DNA of 64,000 nucleotides from Halisarca cf. caerulea (Eukaryota; Porifera; Demospongiae; Chondrillida; Halisarcidae), in the NCBI GenBank assembly GCA_963170055.1, contig CAUJGJ010000129.1, forward strand, positions 622,701 through 686,700, in the 5' to 3' direction. Shown piece by piece: positions 24,578 through 38,200 of this stretch. Made by a program: the position numbers and the translations under genes. The first letter of the stretch is position 1. Each line of letters begins with the position of its first letter. The notes beneath the pieces were generated by a model. The model was given only the letters and a program-made list of their open reading frames with translations. It made no database searches and was not told where the DNA came from.

Positions 24578-26638
24578 TCAACACAAATGACATTCACACG
24601 AGCGAATGGCGTCCACTTCCACAGCTCTGGAAATCTCATGTCCCAGTTCAATACACCTCATAAGTATAACAGACTTCACACTATTCACTCCTGGTGAGCA
24701 GCACTTCCTGGCATCCTCTGTAGATGTGTAGGTTGGATATACACTAGTCTCACAGAATCCCTCACAATAGTTTTCGTTGTGTTCGTTGAAGCTCACACAA
24801 TCACCAATTTGTATTCTTCGTTTACGTGTCTTCAATTGGCAGTTACAGCTGGCAGTACTGGAAAGGTCATCTAGTAAATGAAAAGCATAATCAATTACTA
24901 CAGTACAGCGAACTTGTGCTTTGGACTCCTTGTATGCATACACAGGGTAGAGGTCGAAAATTACTTGCACTATTTCACAAAATCTTGCACAACCCACTCA
25001 CATGATAGTGCATTATAGCGAGCAAATATTACGTGATTGTGCAAGACTGCCCTTCGAGACCGTGTGTGAATAGCAGACTCTTCAGACAATGTTCGTGAGA
25101 AATGATGAGTTGGCCAGTAACGTAAGATTTTATATATGCAGCTTGAAACAGATTGCAGTTACTTAAATTCGAGCGGTACCATTCTCATCATTCCTTCTTT
25201 TTCTTAGGCCAAATAAACCAAATAGCGCGAAGAGTGGCCATTTTTAGGCAAAGGCGCGATACGCATAATTATGTGAACGGGTGTTCTCATTGCGCGCAAA
25301 AAAAGCAAAACGTACCCGGTGATAGCACTCCTAGCTCTAGTACTGCCACGCACCGCAGCAGCGGTGCTGATCCAAGGTGGAGATCAGATTTTCCTTTGAA
25401 TGTTCCGCTCCTTATCTTGGACTGCCTTAATCTTAGACATACGTATGAACATGTTTAATTTAACAGTACTCTTTTGATTCACTTGCATATTAGGTTTACT
25501 ATTAGATAGTGGCAATAACATTGTGCAACCATTGGATTGTGAGGGTTTGCTATTGGTGTAGTAACTTGTGATTGCTAAGCGCCTTAAAAAAATCCTGGGG
25601 AGAACACTGTAATGTAATATAGTATTCAAACTTTCTTGGTGACTTTTTTTACTTGGCCACATTACTACTCCACTGTATAATTCACCATCGTTCTAACCCA
25701 CACAACATTCCCAGCAAGTCTCTGATCCATGAAAGGGTCACAGAACTAACAAGTTTAACATAATAAGGCATGACTGGGCCCACATTGGACAACACAAAGA
25801 AATTTCATTATTAAAGTAATATTTCTATGTAGACATTACTTGGAGTATTTGCTATGACAATGATCAGGTTGGGCCGTTCAAAGGCCATATAATGTCATTG
25901 AATACTGCAAACAACATCATAAACATGTGATTAGGACTAACCAGAAGTAGAAACTTGCACTGTTGCTGAACTCTGAATTCTGCCAACATTGTTTTCTACC
26001 ACACAAGTGTACTTTCCAGTCAAGTCTTCAGTATATGGAGGCAAAATGATGACACTGGCGACATTGTTAGATATAACTATCTGAAGCTGGCCCAAACGAA
26101 CGTTGAAATTAGTTTCCAAAGATTGGTTTCCCTTGAACCAGGTATAATTTGGCTCTGGTACACCATCAGCCTGGCATTCCAGTACCACCCTAGATGGTGG
26201 GTTGTTGTCATTAATGATGACATCAGCAGGTCTCTTTATAAATGATGGAGCGGCTACATATGCAGGGTCAGGAGAGGCAAAGACTACGTAGATACACACA
26301 GAAGGAATAATATTATGCAGATTGTCATACTTCGTACTACATGCATAAAAACAACTCTAGCAACAGGACATACTGTAAACATCTACCATTGCAGTGGAAA
26401 CCTAAGAATCTAACATTCCAGGTGTTATATATCAGCAATGTGGCATTTTAAACCTTACACAATGACAGTAGATTATTTTAGAAAACAATAAATTATCCAA
26501 TGTAGGTATTACTATCAGATAGAGATACTTATCATGGTTCCTCTGTGCTCTGTTGTATATCTAACTCTTCAAAGAAATGCCAAGATATGGGAATGTGTAT
26601 TTGGACATGCATGTGTGTGTATGCGCGTGCACATGTGC

Positions 26639-26699
<61 letters not shown>

Positions 26700-29600
26700 T
26701 GCATGCCACCATTGAGTATCTATGATGTCACACACAGTGTAATCTAAGGCCTTTTAGGTTGCATGGACATGCATACCTTGGACATCCAAATAAGCTGAAT
26801 CAGAGAATTCTTTTGATTCCAAGGCACACAAGTACTCTCCTTTGTCTGCAAGCGTAGTTTTGTCAATAACAAGGATGCCCGTTTCTGACACTATCTCTTC
26901 ACCAAAATACCACACAATGTCTATTGGTTTATCATCTGCAGTAGCCATGCATGTGATGACACTTGTTGAACCAACTAGAACAGTCTGATTTCTTGGCTGG
27001 ATAACAAACTCAACACTTGCAAGGACTCTTGCAGAAATGAATAGCCGGAAGGCATTACTGGCAACTGTTTGATTCATAGAGAAAAGACACTCATAACTAC
27101 CACCGTCCTCTGCTCCTACTCCAGATATAATGAGTGTGCCATTGCTCAATGACTTGAATCGCTCTTCATCAATGTCGATATCAAGGTTGTTATGGAGCCA
27201 CACATGATTAAGATGACTATTTGGAGACACACTTTGAGTGCAGTTCAGGATAACAGTGTGCCCTGAAGCTGCTCTAATCTGGTTACCATCATAAATAGGG
27301 CGCAGTGAACCTACATGTGAGGAAATCAGATTGTACAGATCATGGAATAAGTCTGTATAAAAATGTTACACTTCTGTACCCTCTTGAGGTGCAGTTTCGC
27401 CAGTTGGCAGAGTGCGATTTACAGCAGGTATTCCAGTTGCTGTACGTGGAGAATCATCAGGAGTGGGAATACAGCTCTCGTCCCCTACATAGTGCGAAAA
27501 CCTGTTGTTAAGGGCAAGTACAGGATACATAGTAACCCTGGGGTTCCATCTTGAACTAATATTTATACTCGCCATGGACAACAGATTACGTAGGGAAAGG
27601 TAATCTATTATCCATGTACTCACATAATATTCCAATTATTTTATTTAAAGGTCCACTAACACGTTTTTTATTTATTTTAGAAATTGATAGTATAACCTGA
27701 AACATGAAGAATAACATCTTGGTGGGATGCAACCTACGATGGGGGAGGAATAACAGTACAAAGTCACCAAAAATCAATTATGTGCGGGTGTTTCCTGTCT
27801 TCCAGTTAGAAAGGTAAGGAGAAGGTTGTGACGTCACAGTAGGCAGGTGTAAACATAGATACAGGTGTGAATGGGAGCAAAGAAGAAATCGGCATGCTCT
27901 GCATCTTGCCATACAATTAAGGCGAAACTTCTTCCATGCCTAACTAACTTTGCGATGCTCATGACAAAAGCGAAATTGCACAGCCTGCGGATTATCTGTT
28001 GGTGGGGGCAACCAAATGTCGGAGTTGATCATTAGAAAGACAGTGTTCCTTACTAGCTGCTATTGTAAATATTAAGCTTAGAAGTAATTCTTTATCTTCT
28101 CCATGATGTATAGACTAGATCCTTGGGTTATAGGTATTGGTGAAGGACATATTTGCGCTAATATTGTCTCAACAAGCATTTTGAAGGATCATTTTGACGG
28201 AGTTTGATAACTATATGTGAGCATTTTGGATGGTTTTCTAAAGTTTTAGACTGCGTTTACATGACAACGTTTTCCCCCGTAACCACTGAACTTTCATCGC
28301 ATTTGCACCATCTGTTTACACGAAAACACCGTCAACGTTTTGAAAATGCTATTGTTACTGACAACGATCGCTGAAGTGTTTTGGGACGACAATGTTATCA
28401 TTTTGGAATCGTGTAAACATAGTATTAAGCCAAGTGATAAAAACCGGTTAGTGGACCTTTAAAGAATGGCTTCACATGAGCTCATACTACCATACTGTGA
28501 AACCTCCACCTGGTCCATGGAAGCCACTGTAGGCTATCTCATGGGCCACCTGCAGTGATACCATTGTACCTTAGTATAAGGGCCATGCACCTGTCTACAC
28601 AGACAGGAAAATATTTGTCCATAGAGTAATAATAGTCTTTATACGTATATGAGACGGTTTCACTTTCCATTGTATCTACGTATGTTGTACAGTACATGTA
28701 ACATGATCACCTTGCACGATTCAGTGTTCTCCCCAGAAATATTTTAAGGCATGTTGAAGTTCATGCCACCTTGAGTGTACATATTATCGGGGGGGGGGGG
28801 GGGGGGGGGGGGCTCAAAAAAAGAAGGTTCCCAAGTTGCTGGTTGAACTAAACAAGGCAACTTGGGGACCTTTTTAGGGAATGACTATTAGCATTTCTAT
28901 ATTAACATATAGCATATAATAATATATAACATCTATTTCCTCCTTTAAGTGACTGGTGGGTTCCAGCAGATCACGACTTATCTTTCCTGTTTTAATACCT
29001 TCTTTTCTCTAAAAATACAGTTAACTTAGCTTCCAGTCTTCCACTAAACACGGGACGGTTCAGTTCAGCGATCAAATTATGTTTATCCTTCAGATCGTAT
29101 GCTTGCGACGCCAATCGAGCACGAAAACGCCTGCTGTCACACGAAGTGCGTTATCATGGCGTCATCACATTAAATTGGAGAATACTGATACTCGCAGAGG
29201 TTATTCTAGTTTAAGTTTGGGCATTTGCATGATTTGTTCTCCTAAAAAATACTGTAAAGGCCCATAGATGTACACTTCTGTAAAAACTAGGAAGAAAAGA
29301 AGGCATGTCGGCCCGACATGCCTTAAGATACCTGGGGAGAACACTGCGATTCCATACTAAAATTATCACAATAGCACATGCACTTTAATCAGGTTACAAT
29401 TTAGAGGACATTAATTTTATTGTGGTCAATACTGCACGGTCACTCAACCACTCAGCTAGGGCTTCAACCAGGAAACAGACTAATGGCTTAATGTAATACT
29501 TTTCCAATAATTATTAAATTCAACCGGTACACTCAACCAGTTGCATCAACTACAGAATTATTGGTTTATAGTAAGAAATTAAAGTGAATGCTGTGATTCT

Positions 29601-32600
29601 TTGTAAAGTACAATAAATCAAAGGTGGTATACAACATAGAACAAATACAGATGTCTAGTTTAGATCTTAGATTCACGAGTGGCAAATAGGAGGGAATCGA
29701 GGACATTGCGAAATCACCGAGCTCTAGATCCCTCTGATGCAGGTAAGTGATGATCATAACAGGCTGAAATTAAGCTGGCATCTATAGTGTTTGCATACGA
29801 TTCATTTCTCTTGATAGCCAGCATTGATGCAAGACATTTACAGAACTTGTTGCAGACTTGCCCATTCCCCCGGAGGTACTGAAGATCAAGGGGGTAAATG
29901 ATCCGTGCTCGATCTTATCATGATGCGCTGCTCATATCCTCTCTTCTTCATGCGTTCCTAATTGATGTAACACGAAGAGGCTGGGATTCTCTTGTATGAT
30001 CTTTGAAGCTCTGGTTCTATACACACATCTAGACATACCTTTGCAAGAAGATTTGCCGTTATGTCACGTAGTTTAGTATGCCCAGCTGTAGGAAAGGCCC
30101 CTTTGGGGCAACTCAAAGCATGCTCGACAGAAAAGGAGGCATCACAAGCACATCTTAATGGAAGGGCATTAGGTAACCAACCATGCCTTAAACTTACAGC
30201 ATCTTTAAATGTACTTCTGTGGAGAGTAAATCCATTCTTCTCTAGTGGTAAGGTTGTCAGCCAGGTTGAGGAGACCTTTTCTTTGGTAAATTCAACGTGT
30301 CTTCTTAGGCTATCATCTACCTGTAGGTTCGCAACACACTCCTCTTGATGTTATCTTTTCTTCCCTCTCAATCTCCCTTTGTTTGTTTAATCTCGACGTC
30401 AAAATCTTCTGGGATTTCATGATTCATTTTAAGGATGAAGCTAACCAAGCGAGTTGTTATGCCACAGGAGCTGTGGTACTGTTCTTCCGTAATTTCTGTT
30501 GGATTGATCAATCCCATGCCACCCAGGCGGCACGGGAGAGCAAGTAACTTGCGCTCATCATCTGTGATGCTTGATCGACTGGTGATAACAGGTATCAAGT
30601 CCCAAGAGCAAACATGGCCATCGCCAGTGGATCACCCTGCATGACACCTTCACAGGATAGCACGTACTGTTTCATCTTGCACAAAGAGGTTGGTATTTTC
30701 TCTATTTATTATGGAGTACGGTAGTACTCCATATGTAGGATTGACATGGAAAACCATGGCCGCCATACATTAGCGAAAATTTGTTTTCGACAAAAAACTA
30801 ACAGTATGGTGACTCCATAGTTTTCAAAAGTAGATTTTGGTGCATTTTGACACACTAGCTACAAGGAAAAGTAGTTTAAAAGCTTCGTAAAGCTATCTCT
30901 TTGAAGAAATGCTAAGTACACTCGCCGAGGTATGGGTCCGCAACACCATAGCATTTTAAGATTATTCTTCTTCTTCTCGTCATTTTTTTGAACTGAGCTA
31001 CAGGTCACCACGAAGGGTCCAGAGGTCTCATCTTTCGCTAGTGAGCTCCAATTGTTAGCGTGAAGTGCCTTTTGTAGGTTTTAAAGCCACACCTACACTT
31101 CTAAGCGAGAAAAATTCAATAGGCAAATCCCATACATTTGCCGGATCAGCCATTTTCGGATTACTGGAATGGCTACGTGAGACTAGGCGTACATGTACGT
31201 ACAGAAGGCGAAGCCTTCTCTGGTTCGACGATCGTCGCGATCGACTTCAGCGCTCTTTTGTTTGAGCCTTTGTTTCTACGTGGGTACATTGATTTTAGTC
31301 AGGTAGCTGCATAATTTTAGCTTCTTATCTTACAAGACTTGATTATGTTCCTTCTCAACTCAACTGTAGTGGAAACCTTTAACCACAGGGGTTTGAGTAT
31401 CTATGCTTTAACAGACTCTATTCGAACAACTGTTTTTTAAAGGAAAAATCGCACGAACAAGAGTGTATAAAAACCATTTAAAAATGGTAAAAGGATGTAG
31501 GATTGACACAGGACCGTGCAAAAAGGCCTTATCAAAAAGGATCCTCCAAAAACACTTGGAACAAGGGTGAGTTGTAAAACAGGTACAGGGCTAGATGGGC
31601 AAAGGGCAAGACAGGCATAGGGCTAGACGAGCGTAGGGCTACACATACATGAGGCTAGACGGGCATAGGGCTAGACAGAGTGTAATTGGACTGAGTGTAC
31701 ACTGTGCAAATTCCTACATCCTGCAGCATATACGTATAATGTGCTGCACATGAGGGATGTAGGAATTTGCACAGTGTACACTCAGTCCAATTACACTCTG
31801 TCTAGCCCTATGCCCGTCCAGCCTCATGTATGTGTAGCCCTACGCTCGTCTAGCCCTATGCCTGTCTTGCCCTTTGCCCATCTAGCCCTGTACCTGATTA
31901 AAAACTCACCCTTGTTTCAAGTGTTTGTGGAGGATCCTTTTTGATAAGGCCTTTTTGCACGGTCCTGTGTCAATCCTACATCCTTTTACCATTTTTAAAT
32001 GGTTTTTATACATTCTTATTAGTAAGGATCGCAGCTATGGAGGGCAGATACGATGTATGTTTACCAATGCTAGTAGTCTGTTTAACAGGTTGAAAGCATT
32101 CTGTGCATCAACAAGTAAAGCTGCTTGGGTGCTGTCATCATCAAAAATCGCTTTCATCGCATGGACCGCTGCTTTGCACCCAGCCTCATGACCAGCACAT
32201 GACTGAGTGGACCCTGTTGCTTCCAGAACATCTCTTTTCACTACAGACAAAATTGTTTTACTTATTATAATTCTTCTCGACACTTCTCCAATAGCGATTG
32301 GGCGGAATCCTGGCTGCTTATCAATTGCTATCAATCTGGAGGCAGTAAATGATGACAGGCCCTTAGGATCAACAGGTAGTGCTCAACCTCTTCGCCACAA
32401 GTGCAAGACTACTGCAGAGATTACTGGTTTATCGCTTGAATGATGTGCACATCCTCTTCCATCCATTAGCATCAATACCAGAAGGACCAGCAGCACCACT
32501 GGTGTTAAGTGCTGCTCTCTGCATGGATTACTTCTCCATCAATGCAGTCAAATATTACTGGATGGAATTCCTTGCCTTGATCTTCAACCACTGCCTGCAT

Positions 32601-35165
32601 ACACAATGGGCCTTTTGAGTTTGGCCTGAAGTTCATCTAGTATAGTACGATTTTCGTCACCTGTGCTGATGGTTGCATTTACATCGAGAATGGTACCTTC
32701 CATCTTTGAAAGGAGCCTAAGAGCAGTTTTTACCTTCCCCTCTCTCGCTTGCTTTGAGAATGACTTAGTGAACTTGTCGTCATCATTACTTCCTTGTTTG
32801 TTAGGTTGTAATTGCTGCTGTATACACCTCCCTTCAGAGAGCAGTTCTAGTACGTGCCCATTCTTCCATTGAGTCAGTCTTCTCTTTAGGCATCTTACAT
32901 GCTCCTTAGTTTTTGACTTTGGATGGGCTTTTGGAGTAACAATGCAGGCATTGTCATAGCCACTATCAAAGCAATTTCCTCACGACATGACTCCCCATAC
33001 GATCTGTACATACTGGCCAGTTCACCGACAAACAATTCTCTGACCTTTCCAGATGATACCATAAACAGATTTCATTTCCATCTTGTAACTTCATTGTAAG
33101 CATGCTTAAGATCTTGAAACTTTCTCCCTTCATAGACTCACTCCATCGAAAGGAGGTGCTATAGGCATCACTTTAAACTGAGCAAGGAGGTTGGCGGTTC
33201 GGTTTACAGACAGCGTTTCATCTTCTTCCTCTCTATCGATCGTTTCTCCATCCTTGTTATCGGTGTGGCTGTTGAGGGAATGATCAGCACTCAGATTCCC
33301 CCAGTTTCCTTCCCTTGATGGTAGACATCCTAGGTAATTTATGCCACTTCCTATGCAAATACAGTTAATGCATCGTCCGCGTCTATTTGCAGGACCAGCA
33401 GACTGCCATGATCACAACTTCTATTCAGTAATCGATTGGTCAGAGATTGCTAACATCACATAAGGACTAAAATCTTTGAAGATCAGTTCAGAAAATCACC
33501 ATGCAAATCTCTGCTACGGCCGCCATTTTGACAAAAGCATTTGTCATAGTATTATATAATAATAATTAGTAATAATACGTACTTACGTATGCACTCACTA
33601 CATGTACAATCAGACAAATGAATATAATATTAATTTTGTTCCTAAATTTGCAATGCAACTCACTTGTAACAAATACTTCTACTTCAACTTCTGCAGTACC
33701 AAAACTATTGGAAGCAAAGCAACTGTATATCCCTGAGTCAGATTCCTCTGCTTTCTCAATGCTAACTGAACTCAACATTCCAGCAAACATATCAATTGAA
33801 ACAGCATCATTTGTTTCCAGTATCTGTCCATTCTTCCTCCATTCTACCATTATTTCAGGAGTTCCTGTAACACGGCAGTCCAAGAGAACTGGTTCACCTA
33901 CCAACACTATTTGACTGGTTGGTCGAATATTGAACTGAGGCTCATCTAAAACACAAACAATTCAAAATATAATAATAAAACCAAGAAGATGTGCATATGT
34001 GCAGAGGGTTCAAGTTTGGAGAGCATACCATTTTCTGTAACAGTAACTTTGATACCATGTGATGCTTGACCAGCAGCATTGATCGCCAAACACATGTATT
34101 CTCCACTGTCACTAGGACGGGCATTATTGATAGTCAATTGATTGCCTTCGATAATAATTCTCTCTCCATCAGCAATAAGAGCAGAATTATCCCGTAACCA
34201 TTCGATTCTAGGAGTAGGTGTACCAGTAGCTTCGCAAGTCAACTCTACTGTTTGACCAGGGTCCACATGGGGTGTTATTGGTGGTAAGTTAACTTCAGGC
34301 ATTTCTGTAAGTTAAGATTAGAAAGGACTAAGGGAGAATGTATACCAATCCACTTACATCATTAAAAGCAACCCAACCTCTAACGAGTAAAGTTGTTGTT
34401 GACTGGACTACTCCATCTGAATTTCTTGCTATACATGTGTAGTGACCACCATCTTCCTCTCTAATCTGGAAAAGAACAATGTATAGTAGCATTAGTATGT
34501 GCATAGCTACTATACACTACATAGTATATAGTGTCTATGGTATGTGAGCAGTGGGAAGTCATGCATGACCAAAATAGTCAAAATTATACAACATACAATT
34601 TTAGGCAAAACTCACTAATTTCAGTAAACAAGGTAAGCAAAATCACATCATACTATTATTATAATAAAAATAGACTGATTGGTTTGTTCGCAGTTTACTG
34701 ATGCACGTTGTGATTGATTGTGGGCAAATCTTCACAATAGGCTACTGTAGCGTCTAAAGAGACCTTGAGAGATGGAGAAATTTCAAAAATAGTCCGTACA
34801 AGCCTACAAGCTGTCATATGATATTTGCTGTATGGATGAATCCTGAGTGAAATTCAACTTTTTCCTTCAAAACGATTGTCCGCAAACTCCTCCTAGGAAA
34901 AGTGCAAGTGCTTTCTGACTACCGTGAATATTCTAAAATGGACCTTATCTAGGATGCGGAATGATTTATGCATGGAAAACATAAGCATGCAACATCTATG
35001 GCAAAATGGATGTAAACAGCCATGTTTGTGTGCAATGGTATCCGAAGCATGTATAAGAGTTACCTGTCTCAGCCAATTAAATCACAATGGTTTGAGGATA
35101 CAAATATTATGCTGCGACATGTGAAAAAAATTCCTTTGATATGTTTGTGAATTGTGTGTGTATGT

Positions 35166-35228
<63 letters not shown>

Positions 35229-38200
35229 CATGTGTGGGAGGGGCTGGGTGGATGAGTGTGTGATTATGTGTATAGTACACGTGATTATAACTAATCAGCT
35301 ACAATTCAGTTATAAATGAACCACACTCCATCTAACAACTTTACTCTGGATACAAGGAGGACCTAAATTGGACATCACTGGTCACAGTCAAGTTGCCAGT
35401 ACTTGTATCACCTTACTCTGGATACAAGGGTTGCTCTAGCGTGACAAACTAGGGGAAAAGGCGACCAAAGGTTGCCAGCTATTAACCTAGCATAGTATAA
35501 GGTCCACATGTACTTAATTAGTAGACAATGTAAACCACCACTGAAAGGCTGGTACCACAGTAGAGCTGAAAACATACAAATATAAGGCCACACACATAAT
35601 GAGTGTGAAAGCAAAAATAAATTTACATAACTCACATCCAAAATTTTTAGAACACCAACTTCATCAATCCTGATTCTCAAAGTGGGCTGAAGAACAATGC
35701 CTTCTTTCAGCCACTGAACGGTTGGAGTTGGAGCACCAGCAGAAATTAAACAGGACATTGTCACTTCATCACCTTGGTTTCTTGAGATATTACGAGTAAT
35801 GAAGTCTTGCCTGATTTCAGGTGCTAAAACAATGGACAAAAATATAGTAAGCTGAACCCTTGGCTACCAAGTACATACTGTACATGCAGTAAACATGCTT
35901 ACAGTAGTGGCTGTATAAGACAGCTACATTTGTATAACAGTCATTTGGTTAGCTTTCAAGGGTGTCTATCGCATACAGATGACACCCTTCCTTTGGGATG
36001 TACAATGTCATATTATTACTCTGATAGCTAGTTCCACTTGTATCCTGGTGTGGGGGTGAATTATGGGTGGATCAAAGGAAAAAGTGTGCTGACATTTGTG
36101 ATGTAGCACAGGTCACTGATATACGCACACTTCCTAATTGATGTCAATTGATATCAATTGATGTCAACTGGTAGGGTAAGTGGCTAAAACTGATCAACTC
36201 TAGATGAGACTGTACACACCAGCAGTCAACAGTAAATGGTTGCCAGGATACAAATTAGTTATATCCTGTCCAGGTGTGCTACAGCAGAAAATACAGTGCT
36301 GATGACCTTGGGCTTCGCCCTCGGTCAATTAGCACTGTATTCCTGCTGCAGTACATCTGAACAGGATATAACTAATACGAATAGCACAGAATAAGTACAG
36401 TATGCATTGGCAGAGAGCTACACTACACTGCACTGTAGAACCACATGAGAAAACTACCTAATATATTGTAGAAACAGTTGTCGAGTCTAAGTTAATGGGA
36501 TAAATATACTAATATCACAATAACTATTCTTTTCAAGATAAATAGATAACATAATATTATTATAGTGGGAAATTTAACATGGAAAAAATTAGTGAATCTG
36601 GAGAATGATATTGGTGATATTTACGTACATGTGTTGATATGATAATAAAAGATAGACTCTGTTCATCTAGCTATGACTATATAGACAAGGCTTTTTGTCC
36701 TAAAATAAGATCATTTCTCTGCCACACTACATTAATTCATGCAATTACATAGTGGTCATGTGTTAAAATTATCTCCAAAGTTTCCCATCATCTTATGGTG
36801 TTTCACAAATACCACTGTAAGCACACATTAGGACTTCATCCAGGTGCATGTGTGCAGGCTAGGACGTCATCCAGGTGCATGTGTGCAGGCTAGGACGTCA
36901 TCCAAGTGCATGTGTGCAGGCTAGGACGTCATCCAGGTGCATGTGTGCAGGCTAGGACTTCATCCAGGTGCATGTGTGCAGGCTAGGACTTCATCCAGGT
37001 GTGACCACATGTTAGGATTGACCACATGAAGGATTTCATGCGTATGTACTTGCAATATATATATATATATATAGTATGTACATGTTGGCAAGTACTAGGA
37101 CTTCCCCATACAGGTGTGAATGAATGTTAGCTTTGTTTAAAGCTTGTAAACACATGTTAGGATTTCACCAGGTGTGAGTGATTGTAAGGACTCGTGGTGC
37201 ATGCATAATTACATTAATTGTTCTCCAGGTGCAGGATTTAGTAGGAGTGGGCAAAGATGTCACCAACGCTAGAATTATACTTCATGGTCTTCATACACAC
37301 AGTGGAAACTCATTATAACGAATCCCAGGGGCACCAAAAATCCTTCACTATATCAGAAATTCACTATAACCAGTTACACTTTCATAGAACATTTAACTGG
37401 ATCATGTGAATGTATTCACTATATTATGCAGACAATCACTGTAAGGGTGGTCTTTATGATGAGTTTCCACCGCATGCATGTACATATTATGTATACGTAA
37501 ACAATAAACAGAAACTGTACACATGGCATGTATAGTCACTAGTTGTCAGTGCAGAGAGTGGACTGGTATTACTGGAGATATGTTATATTGTGGCAAGCAT
37601 TGGAACTGATCACATCAAGTAGTACATTATATTATAGTACTGTACAATATGACTGAGTACTGTCTACATTAGGAACAGTTTAAAAATGACAAGCAATCAC
37701 TAGTGACTGTACATCACATGTTTATAAAAGGAAAGTGATAGTGTGTACTGCACTTTCTTACTAAACAAATTCAACAGGCGATAACACAAAGCAACTGATT
37801 TCTAGCAAGCAAGTTTGATTACACACACTGTAAATACAGTAGAAACATTGCCTTCAAGTATTCACATAGTGCATATTCTACATATGTATGTACTGTACGT
37901 ACATGCACAGTGGCAAAGTATCACCTGATGTATTTCCTTTGAATCCAACCACTTCCAAAAGGCCCCTATCTTCAGACTGCCCAATCCTGTTCCTAGCCAA
38001 ACAAGAATAGTATCCTTCGTCCCATGCTTTAACAAAAGCTATCAGTAAGTCCCCAGTTTTAGTAACAATAACTCTATCATTTTCGGTGATGGTACGTCCT
38101 ACAAAAGTAAACACAGCATAACCTGCAATTCAACAGATGTAGTCTATAAAAAGTCTACAAAAGTAGTACAAGTGACAAGGAAGGACAAAAATCATTAAGG

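Noticed and set aside
25153..25458. 101-codon ORF with a CxxC pair
   Set aside because: Overlaps an apparent mobile-element remnant inside an intron; no domain recognised.
36826..37006. CRISPR-like array
   Set aside because: Units are contiguous without spacers, and the genome is eukaryotic.
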